This document shows positions 49,472 through 59,199 of a stretch of DNA of 64,000 nucleotides, piece by piece (the stretch's first letter is position 1; the number at the start of each line of letters is the position of its first letter). Made by a program: the position numbers and the translations under genes. The notes under the pieces were generated by a model, which made no database searches, had not been told where the DNA came from, and saw only the letters and a list, made by a program, of their open reading frames with translations. Origin of the DNA: Aeropyrum sp. (GTDB taxonomy: Archaea > Thermoproteota > Thermoprotei_A > Sulfolobales > Acidilobaceae); contig WANT01000041.1 of NCBI GenBank assembly GCA_015521685.1, positions 1 to 64,000 of the forward strand, given 5' to 3'.

Positions 49472-51046
49472 TTGGCTAGCATTGTTGAAAAGGCTCTCGA
49501 GCTCCTCGATGCAGCACCACTGATAGCCAGGATACTGGCTGTGATGTTTAGCGCCTCCCTAGCGGGAGCCCTGACCTTGGGTGTCCTCGAGCCCCTTGCA
49601 GCCTCTATTATACTAGCCTCCGCATACCTAGCCTGGAGGGTTTGGCGTCCTCCAATACCTAGCCTCCTTGCGCGGCGTGAAAAATATGCTGAGGCCCAGC
49701 CTGCTGCTGCACTGATCGAAGTTAAACTTCCCCGGGGGGACTGGCAGGCTGCATCCAGCCTAGCGCGGCTTATACAGTCACGGTCTAGGCAGTCTGGATC
49801 TCACTACGTAGTGGTAACGCTACTCCACAGGGGGTATACGAGGCTTCTGATCGCAGTGGTAAACAAGAGCCAGGAGATGCTGCACGTAGACTTCGAGGTC
49901 CTGAAATCCCTTATAGCTGCCTCAGTTGAGGGTGCTAGGGTGAAGCTGTTGCCTGAGCAAGAAGCTAGAGCCGCCTCAGGCCTACTATCTACCCTCGCCG
50001 ATTCTCTCTCCGTAGCTGGCGAGGCGCCACCTCTTACCGCTCCCCCTGAGGAGAGCTCGGTATCCAGTCGGGGATCCATCAAGCTAGGGGTTAGAATAGA
50101 CCTCCCACTGCCAGAACCGTTTTCACTATCCATAGGCGATCTGCGAGGCCATGTGGGCGTTTTCGGAAGCACAGGTAGCGGCAAGAGTACAACCCTCTCA
50201 GTACTGGCATGCCAGTCCCTCCGTGCTGGCGTCAAACCCCTGGTGCTGGATTGGTCCGGAGAATACTCTGTCCTTCTAGGCAGAGCTGGGTGTAGGGCTA
50301 GAGTTCTGAATCCATTCAAGGATGCCAGAGTTAACCCGCTTGGCGACAGCTGGGATTCCAGCGTTAAGGCGGATATCATAGGGAGCGCTCTAGGCCTTAC
50401 AGAGCCCCAGCACTACATGCTGCTGAGGGTGCTAGAGTCTAGCGAGCCACGAGACTTTGAATCGCTTGTAGCCGCTATCGAGGCCCTTGGGGAGGAGTCG
50501 AGGTGGGACAGGGAGGTGAAGAGAGGGCTTCTAAGGAAGGTGGGCGTATTCGCGCTGACGCCGGGTAGGTCTCTCGTAGGCGGCCAAACTCTAGATCTAG
50601 GTGGGAGTGGACCGACGGTTATTGATGCTAGCGTTATTGAGAACACGTTCCTCAGGAGGAGCTACCTCGTCCTCCTTGCCACCCATCTATACAGGCGTGC
50701 TCTTGACGGAGAGCTGGGTGAGGTCCTCCTTATCGTCGATGAGGCTCACAACCTCTTCGGAGGCGAGGACGGAGTCCTTGAGTCCCTATTCGCAGAGTCC
50801 AGGAAACACGGGCTTTACGTGGCGGCGGCCACTCAGAACCCCTCTCTAATTCCGGTGAGAATCGTTGCTAACACCAATACCAAGATAGTTCACAGCATAA
50901 GGGGGTGGAGGGATCTAGAGGCCGTATCGGCTACACTAAGCCTTCCTAGAGACATTGCATCGAGGCTTCCATACCTAGAGCCGGGGGAGGCCCTGGTCTC
51001 TACACCCAGCCTAGACTCCCCTGTACTCGTGAAAATCTCTCTCTGA
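49472..51046 (+). CDS. HerA/FtsK-like ATPase with N-terminal TM hairpin
   Basis: N-terminal two hydrophobic segments; Walker A 'GSTGSGKSTTLSVL', Walker B 'VLLIVDEAHNLFG', 'VAAATQNPSLIP'. Confidence 0.9.
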   Translation: MASIVEKALELLDAAPLIARILAVMFSASLAGALTLGVLEPLAASIILASAYLAWRVWRPPIPSLLARREKYAEAQPAAALIEVKLPRGDWQAASSLARLIQSRSRQSGSHYVVVTLLHRGYTRLLIAVVNKSQEMLHVDFEVLKSLIAASVEGARVKLLPEQEARAASGLLSTLADSLSVAGEAPPLTAPPEESSVSSRGSIKLGVRIDLPLPEPFSLSIGDLRGHVGVFGSTGSGKSTTLSVLACQSLRAGVKPLVLDWSGEYSVLLGRAGCRARVLNPFKDARVNPLGDSWDSSVKADIIGSALGLTEPQHYMLLRVLESSEPRDFESLVAAIEALGEESRWDREVKRGLLRKVGVFALTPGRSLVGGQTLDLGGSGPTVIDASVIENTFLRRSYLVLLATHLYRRALDGELGEVLLIVDEAHNLFGGEDGVLESLFAESRKHGLYVAAATQNPSLIPVRIVANTNTKIVHSIRGWRDLEAVSATLSLPRDIASRLPYLEPGEALVSTPSLDSPVLVKISL

Positions 51047-51604
51047 GAGCAGCTTGGATACGAAGTCGGGAACACCCTCCACCGAGAGCCAGTCTATGCT
51101 AATCCCCGTTTTCCAGGCCTCTACCTTACCTAGCAATTTAGAGGCAGCCCTCGAAGGGCTTAGCCTGGTGGTATCGACCTCCACAACGTCGTGCTCGAAC
51201 TCGTAAAGCTCTTCCGCCAACACTCCAAAAGCCTCAGCTAGCACGTTCTCAACCACCTTACCCCTAACCCATCCTCTCGAGGAAAGCCTAACCTCTAGAA
51301 CCCTAGGGTCAGTCCTCAGGAGAGCTATGAAGGCTACCTCTGTTGCAGCCGCCTCAAGCCATAGTAGAGGTGTTACAGACACAACTATCCTACAGCCCAT
51401 GCCGCTTGATATGCCTGATGCCACGTCCAAAGCCCTATCCCAGTCTATAATATAGGTTAGTCTCCCACTAGGATCAGGTGATGCAGCCCCCCGTTCTATG
51501 AGGAGTTGGGACTGCTCTACCACACTACAGCCCAGCTCGCCAGCCAGTACTCCAGCAACACTACTCTTGCCAGTCCCAGGGACTCCTGCTATAAGTATGA
51601 TCAA
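51011..51604 (-). CDS. Adenylate kinase-like (AK6/Fap7-type) protein
   Basis: 'ILIAGVPGTGKSSVAGVLAGELG' P-loop, 'RVLEVRLSSRGWVRGKVVENVLAE' AK6-like segment; 36-bp tail-to-tail overlap with the ATPase gene. Confidence 0.85.
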   Translation of the reverse strand: MIILIAGVPGTGKSSVAGVLAGELGCSVVEQSQLLIERGAASPDPSGRLTYIIDWDRALDVASGISSGMGCRIVVSVTPLLWLEAAATEVAFIALLRTDPRVLEVRLSSRGWVRGKVVENVLAEAFGVLAEELYEFEHDVVEVDTTRLSPSRAASKLLGKVEAWKTGISIDWLSVEGVPDFVSKLLSERDFHEYRGV

Positions 51605-51796
51605 CCTTCCTTAGCATCCCCATAACTATGATTATCCGTTAGCTCTGGCCTGTGATATAGGAGCTTGAAGCCGGGGTGTAGTTAAAGGAAGGAGCCTGTA
51701 GCAAAAGTATTGGAGGGCTAGGGAAATTCTATTGTTTTAAAATCAAATTTTTGGTTTAGCTGAGGGTCGTGTCGTTTGATAGGGGATGCTTGGCGG

Positions 51797-53443
51797 CTAG
51801 TCCTCCTCTGCGCCGCCCTTGCTCTCTCCCTTGTCCTCCTCTTCCTTCTTGGCGGCGATTATGTCGTCTATTCTTAGTATCATCCCTGCCACTTCGGTTG
51901 CAGCTTTGAAGGCGTTTAGCTTCACCCTCATGGGCTCCAGGACTCCTCTCGACCACATGTCGACGATCTCGCCAGTCTCGAGGTCAATGCCACTCCACTT
52001 GCCGTCCTCCTTCTCATGGGCGCTCCTTAGCTTTACGAGCACCTCTATTGGGTCGTGTCCCGCGTTGTGTGCTAGGGCTTGCGGGAGGGACTCGACAGCC
52101 CTTGCGAAGGCCTCAACGGCTAGCTGCGTCTTTCCTGGCAGTTTCGAGGCATAGTCATATAGGGCCTTGGCTACCTCTGCCTCTACGGCACCTCCACCAG
52201 CCACGATCTTTCCATCTATCACTGCGTCGGCTACGGCGCTGAGGGCGTCGTGTATGGCCCTCTCAGCCTCGTCTACTAGCCTCTCGAAGCCTCCCCTGAT
52301 CAGTATGGTTACGCTCTTCGGGTTCTTCGCCCCCTCTATGAAGACCATCTTGTCCTCGCCGACCTTCCTCTCCTCAACCAGCTCTGCGTAGCCTAGGTCC
52401 TCAGGCCTCATGTCCTCTATGTCGGTGATTATCCTAGCTCCTGTGGCCCTGGCTATCTTCTCTATGTCGCTCCTCTTAACCCTCCTCACAGCCAGTATAC
52501 CCTTCTTAGCCAGGAAGTGCTGGGCCACGTCGTCGATGCCCTTCTGGGTTATAACCACGTTGGCACCCGTGGAGGCGATCTTCTCGATCTTCTCCTGCAG
52601 TATCTTCTCCTGCTTGTCGTATAGGGCTTTGACCTGCTCGGGGCTCGTAATGCTTATTTCCAAGTCTATCTCGGGCTTCTCTATCTCTAGAGGCGCGTCT
52701 AGGAGGGCGATCTTCGCGTTCTCCACCCTCCTAGGCATGTCGGGGTGGACTACCTCCTTGTCCAGCACTATACCCCTAACAAGCTTTGTGTCGCGGAGGC
52801 TGCCGCCATGCTTCTTTACTATCTGTATGTTGTTGAGGTCCACATACCACCTCTCGCCCCTCTTCTCCGCTACAGCCCTTATGGCCTCCACAGCCAGCTC
52901 GGCGAAGTACTCCCTAGCATCGCCCACCGCCTTGCTGTTGAGGCTGGTGAGCGCTATGAGCTTGAGCTTCTCCACATCGTCGATGGTAACGGGCTCGGCG
53001 ATGCCCTCTATTACCTCTGTTGTCTTGCTGAGCGCCTCCTTGTAGCCCTCGAGTATTATAGTTGGGTGTATGTTCATGTCTAGCAGCTTCTCGGCCTCCT
53101 TTAGGAGCTCTCCAGCAAATATCACGGTGGTCTTAGTACCGTCGCCCGCCTCCTCGTCCTGGCCTTTGCTGATCTGGACGAGCATTTTCGCCGCGGGGTG
53201 CGCTACGTCCATCTTGTCGAGGATTGTGGCTCCGTCGTTGGTTATAGTTATGTCTCCGAGGCTGTCTACAAGCATCTTATCCATTCCTTTGGGGCCGTAG
53301 GTTGTTTTCAGTATCTGGGCTATTGCTCTCACGGCCATTATGTTGGCTCTGAGGGCCTCCCTGCCATAAGTCCTCTGAGTGCCCTCCTTAAGTATTATCA
53401 CTGGGATGCCGACGGGCTCTGTGGTTGGTATCTGAGCAGCCAT
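51797..53443 (-). CDS. Thermosome (group II chaperonin) subunit
   Basis: '[45 protein letters not shown]', '[15 protein letters not shown]'. Confidence 0.99.
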   Translation of the reverse strand: MAAQIPTTEPVGIPVIILKEGTQRTYGREALRANIMAVRAIAQILKTTYGPKGMDKMLVDSLGDITITNDGATILDKMDVAHPAAKMLVQISKGQDEEAGDGTKTTVIFAGELLKEAEKLLDMNIHPTIILEGYKEALSKTTEVIEGIAEPVTIDDVEKLKLIALTSLNSKAVGDAREYFAELAVEAIRAVAEKRGERWYVDLNNIQIVKKHGGSLRDTKLVRGIVLDKEVVHPDMPRRVENAKIALLDAPLEIEKPEIDLEISITSPEQVKALYDKQEKILQEKIEKIASTGANVVITQKGIDDVAQHFLAKKGILAVRRVKRSDIEKIARATGARIITDIEDMRPEDLGYAELVEERKVGEDKMVFIEGAKNPKSVTILIRGGFERLVDEAERAIHDALSAVADAVIDGKIVAGGGAVEAEVAKALYDYASKLPGKTQLAVEAFARAVESLPQALAHNAGHDPIEVLVKLRSAHEKEDGKWSGIDLETGEIVDMWSRGVLEPMRVKLNAFKAATEVAGMILRIDDIIAAKKEEEDKGESKGGAEED

Positions 53444-53497
53444 CCCATATCACCCTGTCAACCATGAGTTCCGCTAAACTCTAAGTTACTACGCTTC

Positions 53498-53508
53498 TAT
53501 ATAAAACT
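53498..53508 (-). promoter_or_regulatory. Putative TATA box of the thermosome gene
   Basis: Minus strand ...GTTTTATATAG... about 55 bp upstream of the thermosome start; A/T-rich island in a GC-rich context. Confidence 0.5.
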
Positions 53509-53532
53509 TTCTCTAAGATAATTGCATCGAAA

Positions 53533-53543
53533 CGTTTAAAAAT
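53533..53543 (+). promoter_or_regulatory. Putative TATA box of the S17e gene
   Basis: 'cgtttaaaaatag' upstream of the divergent rps17e ORF. Confidence 0.4.
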
Positions 53544-53617
53544 AGACAGAATAGGCGGTCCCCGATAGCGATATTAAAGCCTGAGTCCACCCCACGATTG
53601 GATCTGGGGTGTAATGA

Positions 53618-53842
53618 TTGGGTAAGGTCAGGATAAGGCTGGTGAAGAGGACGGCGAGAAAACTACTGGAAACCTACCCAGAGCTGTTCACCGGCGACTT
53701 CGAACACAACAAAAACGTCGTCTCACAACTAATAGAGTATAGGAGCAAGAAGCTCAGAAACCAGATAGCAGGCTACATCACACACCTAGTCAACAGGGCG
53801 GCGAAGAGGAAGAAGGCCGAGGAGGCTGCGGCCCAAGCTTGA
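53618..53842 (+). CDS. rps17e: 30S ribosomal protein S17e
   Basis: '[57 protein letters not shown]'. Confidence 0.97.
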   Translation: MGKVRIRLVKRTARKLLETYPELFTGDFEHNKNVVSQLIEYRSKKLRNQIAGYITHLVNRAAKRKKAEEAAAQA

Positions 53843-54101
53843 AATCATGAGCAAGCCCCATTACGACACCACACATCCTTACATATTGTTTAGAACATGT
53901 TGTTTAGAAGCCTGGGGTAACTAATGATCAACTACCACTTGCTCCTCTAGATTCATTTATCCCGCGCTTGAGAATGAGAGCATCCCATAGTCCAACCCTC
54001 CCTAACCACACCGTGCCTATTCCTCCATTAGCTCATTAACCTCTATCAACACAATATCATTATACACAAGTGAGTAGCCAGCCGGAGGTGTTCCTAGAGT
54101 T

Positions 54102-54911
54102 ATGGATGAGGCGGGGCCGGGTGGTAAGCGAGTCGTTGTTAGGCTCATGGGAGGGCTGAGGGAGAGAGTCGGGAGAGGCGAGATCGAGCTGGGTGTTAGA
54201 GAGGGAGAGAGCTGGAGGAGCGTTCTTAAGAGGGCTCTAGCCTCCCTACCCGCCCTCTCTGAGGCTGTTGCCGAGGATGGTTCTCCCAAGCCGGGATATC
54301 TTGTATTCGTCGACGGTGTCGACTGGAGGCTACTAGGTGATGGGGATCCTGTTGAGGAGGAGATTATAGTGATGCCGGTGACCCATGGCGGGTCCAAGGA
54401 GGTTAGCGGTAGGAGGGTGGAGCTCATGTACATATCGTGGGATGACGTGGATGAGGCTGTTAGAGAGGTTGCCGCCAGCATTAGGAGGAGCGGGTTCGAG
54501 CCGAACGTTATAGTTGGCATCCTCAGGGGCGGTGTTGTTCCAGCTAGGCTTCTCGCGGACGAGCTCGGCGTCGAAGATATAGGTATCGTTGAGGTAAAGC
54601 TCTACACCTCGATAGGCGTTAGGAAGCCCAGGCCCTACATACGTCAGCCGCTAGTCCTAGAGGTTAGGGGTAGGAACGTTCTAGTTGTTGACGATGTAAG
54701 CGACTCAGGCCTCACCCTCCAGTACGCTATAGAGGCCGTTGACCTATACATGCCCTCCCAGGTGAAAACTGCAACCCTCTACATAAAGCCATGGACAAGC
54801 CTGATTCCAGACTACTACGCCAGGAGTGTCGACAAGTGGATCGTCTTCCCGTGGGAGAGGAGGGAGGTTTATGAGGAGCTCAAGAGCGCTGGAGAGAGCC
54901 TGGATGGTTAG
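54102..54911 (+). CDS. Ubiquitin-like (MoaD/ThiS-type) domain fused to phosphoribosyltransferase
   Basis: N-terminal ~95 aa beta-grasp-like ending '...EEEIIVMPVTHGG'; C-terminal PRTase 'NVIVGILRGGVVPARLLADELGV...VLVVDDVSDSGLTLQYAIEAV' (PRPP loop). No stop between the two. Confidence 0.85.
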   Translation: MDEAGPGGKRVVVRLMGGLRERVGRGEIELGVREGESWRSVLKRALASLPALSEAVAEDGSPKPGYLVFVDGVDWRLLGDGDPVEEEIIVMPVTHGGSKEVSGRRVELMYISWDDVDEAVREVAASIRRSGFEPNVIVGILRGGVVPARLLADELGVEDIGIVEVKLYTSIGVRKPRPYIRQPLVLEVRGRNVLVVDDVSDSGLTLQYAIEAVDLYMPSQVKTATLYIKPWTSLIPDYYARSVDKWIVFPWERREVYEELKSAGESLDG

Positions 54912-55287
54912 GACCCCTATTGCCGAGTTCATCATTGCTAGGATAGAGATGCAGGGCGGTGGGCCTCCGAGCATGGCTGGATGCCTCGCCGTCCTCTACA
55001 GGGAGGGCGAAGATCCCGGCCCCTGCAGAGTCGCCCTATCATACCTCTACTCGCTGGAGGAACGTCTCTCAGGCAGTCCAAGGGTGAGGAATCATGCGCT
55101 ACACGTGAAGATGATATCCCTAGGGGCTAAGCAAATTTCTGAGATCGCTCAAGCCGGGATGGAGGAAATGAGAATAGCATATCTCATATGCCCGTCAGAG
55201 GAGGATATAGGAGGGTATGAAGAGCTAGAGTGCAGGCCGGAGGAGTTGGAGGAGGTTTCAGAGGCTAGGGCTGCCAGGATGAGGTAA
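54904..55287 (+). CDS. Cgi121-like (candidate KEOPS complex subunit) protein
   Basis: ATG at 54904 overlaps the PRTase stop; '...NHALHVKMISLGAKQISEIAQAGMEEMRIAYLICPS' resembles the Cgi121 C-terminal 'E-x-L-x-Y-L-S-G-x-R-Q-I-x-x-A-x-x-x-x-G' region. Confidence 0.5.
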   Translation: MVRTPIAEFIIARIEMQGGGPPSMAGCLAVLYREGEDPGPCRVALSYLYSLEERLSGSPRVRNHALHVKMISLGAKQISEIAQAGMEEMRIAYLICPSEEDIGGYEELECRPEELEEVSEARAARMR

Positions 55288-55294
55288 TGCTCTG

Positions 55295-55627
55295 CTACGC
55301 AAGGCCTAAAAGGTATTCGTAGGCCCTAAACGAGTTCGCCTCCTCCACATGCGTGGCGATAGAGTAGCGGGAGCCAACCCTCTCTATAAGCTTGTCCAGA
55401 CTATAGTGGGGTAGGTGGCTAGACTCGAGTAGCTCCTTAACGTATAGGAGCTTCCTCTTGGTCACGCTCCTAACATAGCCGTATGTCAGCTCGTCGGATA
55501 GATCCTCTAGCACCGTAGAGGCTAGCCTTAATATACTCTTCTTCACAGGGTCCCTCTGGCCCCTAGCCATCTCCCTATAGAAGTCAGCGAGCTTCATTGC
55601 CTGCCTCCAGAGCACTGGGACTGCCAA
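55295..55627 (-). CDS. Conserved hypothetical alpha-helical protein
   Basis: 110-aa ORF filling the gap between convergent/same-strand genes; helical, charged. Confidence 0.6.
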   Translation of the reverse strand: MAVPVLWRQAMKLADFYREMARGQRDPVKKSILRLASTVLEDLSDELTYGYVRSVTKRKLLYVKELLESSHLPHYSLDKLIERVGSRYSIATHVEEANSFRAYEYLLGLA

Positions 55628-55710
55628 CTAGTCCATACCCCGCACTGGTATTTAGGCTGGTGGCTTTAGGTAGGGGGATGAGCGTATGTATTACTCTGGT
55701 ATGGCGTGGG

Positions 55711-56886
55711 TCACACAGACCTTAGCGCCCTGGCTAGATCGTCAACTATGTCCGCAACGTCCTCTAGACCCACGCTCAGTCTGAGAAGGCCGTCGGTTAT
55801 TCCCAACTCTCTCCTCTCCTCTTCACTCAGGTTGCTGTGGCTAGCCAGCGCTGGGTAGGATATCAGCGACTCGACGCCGCCGAAGCTGGGGCTAGGCTCT
55901 ATCAGCTTCAGGCTTGAGAGTAGCTTGAAGGCTGCTCTCCTTCCTCCTCTGAGCTCGAAGCTCACCACGCCGCCGTAAAGACCCTCCAGCTCTCTCCTGG
56001 CGTTGTTGTAGTCTGGGTGTGAAGGTAGCCCTGGATAGTAGACCCTCGATACCTTGCTATGCGATTCTAGCCATTCTGCTACTTCGGCGGCAGACCTAGA
56101 CTGCCGCTCGAATCTAACCTCTAGTGTCTTCATGCCCCTCCAAGCCATGTATGCCTCGATCGGTTGGAGAGTAGTGCCAAGAAGCCTCCTCACGTCCCAC
56201 AGCCTCTCTAGCTCCTCCCTCCCATTGCCTGCAGCAGAGCCTGCGACCACGTCATTGTGGCCCGAGATGTATTTCGTTAGGCTTTCGATGGAGAAGGATG
56301 CACCGGACTCCAGTGGCCTGTGTGATAGGGGTGTGGCGAACGTGTTGTCAACAGCCACCATGCACCCAGACTCCCTTGCCTGCCTGTAGACGTCTCTAAG
56401 TGGGGGTACTCTGAGGGTCGGGTTAGCCATAGATTCAACTATAGCTAGGTCGCACCTGGCAACAGCCTCCAACAGCTTGTCCCACGGCGGGCCTGCTACC
56501 TCTACCTCTATGCCTGGAGAGACCCTGCGGAGGAGGTCCACAAGGCTCCTGGTGGACCCGTATGTCAGCCTCATAACAGCTATCCTCCTAGCACCCCTAG
56601 CCAGTGCTGATACTGTGATTGCTGTGAGTGCCGCCATCCCGCTGGTGAAGGCGAGGGCCCAATCGGCCGACTCTAACTCCGCTAGAGCCTCCTCCAGGCC
56701 CAGCAGTGTCGGGTTGTTCTCCCTACTATACTTAAGGTCGCCTACCTTCGGGTACTCTCTCTCCAGGCTCATGGCCGGATGCGTGTATATAGCCGAGACA
56801 AACACTGGCGGGATTACCGGCTCCCTTGCCGGATCCCTGCTAGGCCTCCACCCAGCTCTTATCCACCTAGTAGTCCTGCCAGCCAC
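55711..56886 (-). CDS. Cys/Met metabolism PLP-dependent enzyme (cystathionine gamma-synthase/lyase-like)
   Basis: 'YSRENNPTLLGLEEALAELE', 'VDNTFATPLSHRPLESGASFSIESLTKYISGHNDVVAG' PLP-Lys motif. Confidence 0.93.
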   Translation of the reverse strand: MAGRTTRWIRAGWRPSRDPAREPVIPPVFVSAIYTHPAMSLEREYPKVGDLKYSRENNPTLLGLEEALAELESADWALAFTSGMAALTAITVSALARGARRIAVMRLTYGSTRSLVDLLRRVSPGIEVEVAGPPWDKLLEAVARCDLAIVESMANPTLRVPPLRDVYRQARESGCMVAVDNTFATPLSHRPLESGASFSIESLTKYISGHNDVVAGSAAGNGREELERLWDVRRLLGTTLQPIEAYMAWRGMKTLEVRFERQSRSAAEVAEWLESHSKVSRVYYPGLPSHPDYNNARRELEGLYGGVVSFELRGGRRAAFKLLSSLKLIEPSPSFGGVESLISYPALASHSNLSEEERRELGITDGLLRLSVGLEDVADIVDDLARALRSV

Positions 56887-56888
56887 GC

Positions 56889-57848
56889 CTACACCACCTC
56901 AACCTCAAGCGCCCCCGGGGCTGGGGATGATGGTAGGGCTATTGCATCACCGCAGCACGAGCAAGCCTCCCTCATCGATGAAGCTATCCGCTCGGCGGAC
57001 TCCCTTCCCCTGGCTAGGGCGACCATAGCCGGGCCTGCGCCGCTCAGGTAGAAGCCCAGGGCCCCCGATTCTAGGGCTGCCTTCTTGACTTCGCTGTAGC
57101 AGGGTGTGAACTTGCTTCTAGCAGGCTCTACTATATCGTCCGACATCATAAGCCTTCCCATAGCCTCCAAGTCACCATGGTGCGCTGCAGCAACAAGCGC
57201 TGCCGACCTGCCGAAGTTGGCTGCCGCCTCTCCCAGGGGTATAGTTCCTGGCAGGACGCTCCTCATGAACCCGGTTTTGGAGGGGGGGACCTCGACCATC
57301 GGCACAACTATTGCGAACCACGCCCCATCTAGGGGTGCCCTATAGGCCGCTAGGACCTCGCGCCCCCGGACAGCGACAACTACCAACCCGCCTAGTAGGC
57401 TGGCGGCAACGTTATCGTAGTGGGGCGAGCCCGCCGAGACTGACTCGCCTAGACCCGCATAACCTATAAGCCTGTGGGGGCTAGGATTCAAGCCTAGAGC
57501 TCTGGCGGCTGCGACTACAGACGCGGCGGCGCTAGCGCCGCTACTGCCCAAGCCCCTCCCAGGCGGTATCGACTTGTATATCGATATCCCGGCCCTAACC
57601 CCCCCTACCCGCTCTCCTTCCAGAAGCGCGTTAACAGCCAGCCTCGCTGTGTTGCCATCAAGGTCTATGCCAGCAGAGTATGGGCCCTCGACACTTTCGA
57701 CCACGGCTACGGCCTCTCCCCCAGCATCACATACCTCCACATATACCTCGTCGTAGAATGCGTCGAGCGCTACAGCTAGTACGTCGAAGCCGGGGCCTAG
57801 GTTTGCGGAGGAGGCGTAAGCTCTAGCCCTCCCCTCGACGCAGGCCAA
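56889..57848 (-). CDS. thrB: Homoserine kinase (GHMP family)
   Basis: 'ANLGPGFDVLAVALDAFYDEV', 'PPGRGLGSSGASAAASVVAA' GHMP motif, ThrB length and C terminus. Confidence 0.92.
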   Translation of the reverse strand: MACVEGRARAYASSANLGPGFDVLAVALDAFYDEVYVEVCDAGGEAVAVVESVEGPYSAGIDLDGNTARLAVNALLEGERVGGVRAGISIYKSIPPGRGLGSSGASAAASVVAAARALGLNPSPHRLIGYAGLGESVSAGSPHYDNVAASLLGGLVVVAVRGREVLAAYRAPLDGAWFAIVVPMVEVPPSKTGFMRSVLPGTIPLGEAAANFGRSAALVAAAHHGDLEAMGRLMMSDDIVEPARSKFTPCYSEVKKAALESGALGFYLSGAGPAMVALARGRESAERIASSMREACSCCGDAIALPSSPAPGALEVEVV

Positions 57849-57902
57849 AGCAACCTCTCACCTCGGGCCTTCAAAAACCCTTTAAACCTACCTCACATTT
57901 AA

Positions 57903-59180
57903 GTGTTGCCAAAGGGGGGGATTGAGCCAGCATTCCTGAGATTGGCCTTGGGGGCTACGGCTATAGATGCAGGATTCCACTGTCAACCACTTGGGTGTTC
58001 GGTGTTGGGCGGCGGGGTGAGGAGAGTTGAGGAGCTGGACGCCGAGCCGCTGCCCAGGGGTAGCCGGGTCGTCATGGTTATGGATTTCCACCCTAGCAGT
58101 GTTGGGGGCGTCCAGTCCCACGTACGCGACTTGTCCAAGATACTATCTGAGTATGGCTATGATGTGATAGTAGTCTCTAGGAAGCTGGGGAAGGGTGATA
58201 TTGAGGACCTGGAGGCCGAGGGATACTACACGGTTAAGCCGCTATTCAACATTGAGACAGTCATAGTTCCGCCCGACCCCATAGACCTTAGGCGAGAACT
58301 CTCCGCGCTAGAGCCTGACGTAGTCCACTCCCACCACATATTCACGTTGACCAGCCTGATGGCCCTCAAAACTGCGAAGGAGCTCGGGAAGCCTAGGGTG
58401 GCGACTAACCACTCGATCTACTTCGGCTACGACAAGACGGGGTTCTGGAGGCTCGCCTCCTTCCTCCTACCTACTAGGTATCTCCTGCCTAACGCCCAAG
58501 CCGTCATCAGCGTGAGCAGGGCTGCGGACAGCATGGTTGAGAGCATTGTAGACGGCCTAGTCGACAGGTATATCATTCCGAATGGTGTTGACACTGAAAG
58601 GTTCCGGCCCTCAGAGCCCGAGGATCCGGAGCCCACAGTCGTCTTCGTGGGGAGGCTAGTGTGGAGGAAGGGTGTCCACGTTCTTGTGAGGGCTTTCAGG
58701 AGCGTTGTCAGAGAGTTCAGGGACGCCAAGCTGGTTATCGTTGGTAAGGGCGAGATGGAGCCCCTGCTGAGGGTTATGGCCAAGAGGTACGATATCGAGG
58801 ATAACGTTAGGATGCTTGGCGTGGTGCCCGAGGCAGAAAAGCCTAGGATATACTCCCGGGGGTGGGTAGCCTCCGTCCCTAGCATAGCTAATGAGAGCTT
58901 TGGTATAGTTGCTCTCGAGGCTATGGCGTGCGGCAAGCCTGTAGTAGCCAGCAGGCATGGAGGGCTCAAGGATATAGTTGTGGACGGCGTTTCTGGGAGG
59001 CTCGTGAAACCCGGCTCCAGCAGGGAGCTCGCCCAGGCTCTGATAGAGCTTCTGGGAGATGAGAGCCTGAGGAGGAGGATGGGGGCGGAGGCTAGGAGGC
59101 TAGCCGAGGAGATCTATGACTGGAAGAGGCTGGCGCCTAAAATCCTCAAGATATACGGCTACTATAGGAGCAGGCTCTAA
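57903..59180 (+). CDS. Glycosyltransferase family 4 protein
   Basis: 'PSSVGGVQSHVRDLSKILSEYGYDV', 'FVGRLVWRKGVHVLVRAFRSV', 'ESFGIVALEAMACGKPVVASRHGGLKDIV'. Start uncertain (first ~45 aa may not be coding). Confidence 0.93.
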   Translation: MLPKGGIEPAFLRLALGATAIDAGFHCQPLGCSVLGGGVRRVEELDAEPLPRGSRVVMVMDFHPSSVGGVQSHVRDLSKILSEYGYDVIVVSRKLGKGDIEDLEAEGYYTVKPLFNIETVIVPPDPIDLRRELSALEPDVVHSHHIFTLTSLMALKTAKELGKPRVATNHSIYFGYDKTGFWRLASFLLPTRYLLPNAQAVISVSRAADSMVESIVDGLVDRYIIPNGVDTERFRPSEPEDPEPTVVFVGRLVWRKGVHVLVRAFRSVVREFRDAKLVIVGKGEMEPLLRVMAKRYDIEDNVRMLGVVPEAEKPRIYSRGWVASVPSIANESFGIVALEAMACGKPVVASRHGGLKDIVVDGVSGRLVKPGSSRELAQALIELLGDESLRRRMGAEARRLAEEIYDWKRLAPKILKIYGYYRSRL

Positions 59181-59199
59181 GACCTCCACACCACCCTCT

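Noticed and set aside
49804-50379. 191-aa minus-strand ORF inside the HerA-like ATPase gene
   Set aside because: Shadow ORF; no recognisable family, Ser/Leu/Arg-biased; overlapping + strand gene has full ATPase motifs.
52410-53045. 211-aa + strand ORF antisense to the thermosome gene
   Set aside because: Low-complexity Ser/Leu-rich translation antisense to a highly conserved gene; typical shadow ORF of this codon bias.
57903-58030. N-terminal ~40 aa of the glycosyltransferase ORF
   Set aside because: Residues before 'VEELDAEPLPRGSRVVMVMDFHP' do not look like a GT4 N terminus; probably upstream non-coding sequence without a stop.
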